In this document: positions 6,940 to 10,379 of the stretch, one piece after another
Layout: each line of letters starts with the position of its first letter
How positions within the stretch are numbered: position 1 is the stretch's first letter
Assembly: GCA_036742455.1 (NCBI GenBank)
Contig: DAINQU010000044.1
Span: 1 to 10,379, forward strand
Direction of reading: 5' to 3'
Source: CAIKZZ01 sp036742455
GTDB lineage: Bacteria > Pseudomonadota > Gammaproteobacteria > Steroidobacterales > Steroidobacteraceae
DNA: 10,379 nucleotides
Made by a program: the position numbers and the translations under genes
Notes under the pieces: generated by a model
What the model saw: only the letters and a program-made list of their open reading frames with translations
Told to the model about the DNA's origin: nothing
Database searches by the model: none

Positions 6940-7069
6940 AAACTGTCCGATGAGTCGCTAACCCTTATTGGCTTAGCCGCCCATCGCAATCTGGATGTTT
7001 GTGAAGACGAAAGTCTATGGTGTCACAGTCTAGAAACCGCCACCAGGCTGTCAGACAGCTTGGGGCTAT
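6940..7069 (-). other. 23S-5S spacer with 3' arm of the 23S processing stalk
   Basis: This 130-nt transcribed spacer has no gene. It holds the trailer arms that pair with the 23S leader: 7058-7078 (running into 23S) with 9955-9975, 7033-7038 with 9997-10002, 7017-7027 with 10008-10018 (one G-U), 7000-7009 with 10071-10080, and 6987-6997 with 10085-10095. A local hairpin, GCTAAGCC / GGGTTAGC on the minus strand, lies at 6957-6977. The long perfect helix next to mature 23S is the expected RNase III substrate. Confidence 0.8.
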
Positions 7070-9961
<2,892 letters not shown>

Positions 9962-10093
9962 ATATAGCCCCAAGCGTTCTGGGCACTATATGCGCTGGTT
10001 TCTCGAATGCGACACCATTTCAATCAAGCTTGAGAATCGTTTTAAACAAACTTTTCGCTTGAAAACTTAGCGTCTTCACAAAATCATCCAGAT

Positions 10094-10104
10094 TGTTAAA
10101 GAGC
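10094..10104 (-). promoter_or_regulatory. boxA antitermination element of the 23S leader
   Basis: On the minus strand the site reads GCTCTTTAACA, matching the boxA core TGCTCTTTAACA of gammaproteobacterial rrn spacers, with G instead of T at the outermost position. boxA RNA is known to load NusB-S10 to make the elongation complex resistant to Rho. It lies about 93 nt past the tRNA-Ala 3' end and about 132 nt before mature 23S. Confidence 0.85.
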
Positions 10105-10130
10105 CGAAACGTGGGCTTAGCCCATGCTTC

Positions 10131-10170
10131 GCGATCATGGATGCATTCTAGGGAATGCAATCATCATCGC
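10131..10170 (-). other. Stem-loop upstream of boxA (boxB-like position)
   Basis: GCGAT at 10131-10135 pairs with ATCGC at 10166-10170. The inner GCATTC / GAATGC helix closes a TAGG loop (10143-10158), with a bulge and an internal loop between the two helices. A hairpin just ahead of boxA is the place where boxB-type stem-loops occur in rrn leaders. Its function here is inferred from position only. Confidence 0.55.
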
Positions 10171-10197
10171 GCTGCGCGTTTCATACTGATTGGAAAG

Positions 10198-10273
10198 TGG
10201 TGGAGCCAGACGGGATCGAACCGACGACATCCTGCTTGCAAAGCAGGCGCTCTCCCAGCTGAGCTATGGCCCC
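10198..10273 (-). tRNA. tRNA-Ala(UGC)
   Basis: The 76-nt gene includes an encoded CCA. The acceptor GGGGCCA pairs with TGGCTCC, with one G-U pair. The anticodon stem is CCTGC/GCAGG and the loop TTTGCAA (anticodon UGC). The T-loop is TTCGATC. The T-stem (GTCGG/CCGTC) has a U-U opposition at 50-64. The position between tRNA-Ile and 23S is the standard one in rrn spacers. Confidence 0.97.
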
Positions 10274-10302
10274 AGGTCGAATGCCATACTTGGCGTAGCG
10301 TG

Positions 10303-10379
<77 letters not shown>

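Larger units (their letters stand above)
9962..10197 (-). other. tRNA-Ala to 23S internal transcribed spacer
   Basis: This 236-nt transcribed spacer has no gene. From tRNA-Ala towards 23S it holds a stem-loop (10131-10170), a small palindrome TGGGCT-T-AGCCCA (10112-10124), a boxA-like element (10094-10104), and the leader arms of the 23S processing stalk at 10085-10095, 10071-10080, 10008-10018, 9997-10002 and 9955-9975. Each arm has its complement in the spacer between 23S and 5S. Confidence 0.8.

Overview
The window looks like a GC-rich gammaproteobacterial chromosome. The rRNA genes are laid out in the common order 16S (outside the window), tRNA-Ile(GAU), tRNA-Ala(UGC), 23S, 5S. The protein genes birA, a coaX homologue and tRNA-Thr(UGU) follow the order known from E. 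coli (birA, pantothenate kinase, thrU, then tufB). Nothing seen fixes the genus.

Layout, reading the minus strand from the right edge: tRNA-Ile and tRNA-Ala; an internal transcribed spacer with a boxA-like element and hairpins; 23S rRNA; 5S rRNA; and a strong intrinsic terminator. These are the distal part of one rrn operon. About 55 nt past the terminator lies a compact same-strand cluster: hemH (ferrochelatase), plsY (acyl-phosphate:glycerol-3-phosphate acyltransferase), birA (biotin protein ligase without a DNA-binding domain), a degenerate coaX homologue (type III pantothenate kinase family) and a membrane-anchored SPOR-like protein. plsY to birA, birA to coaX and coaX to SPOR each overlap by ATGA, so the last four genes look translationally coupled. 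A plus-strand APC-family permease then runs convergently towards the SPOR gene. A minus-strand CHAD-domain protein is divergent from the permease. The left edge holds tRNA-Thr, probably the first gene of the tRNA-tufB transcript.

The cluster links heme synthesis (hemH), phospholipid synthesis (plsY), biotin attachment (birA) and the slot normally held by the first CoA enzyme. The permease and CHAD gene sit between the SPOR gene and tRNA-Thr and look like an accessory insertion in an otherwise conserved neighbourhood.

Most of the window is ordinary core genome. The most unusual item is the CoaX homologue. Its length and several scaffold motifs are kept, but the residues that define ATP/metal binding and catalysis in type III pantothenate kinase are replaced. 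A second item is an extended complementarity (about 59 bp in five blocks) between the leader and trailer of 23S rRNA. It reaches as far as the boxA-like element. No mobile element, CRISPR array or defence system was seen.
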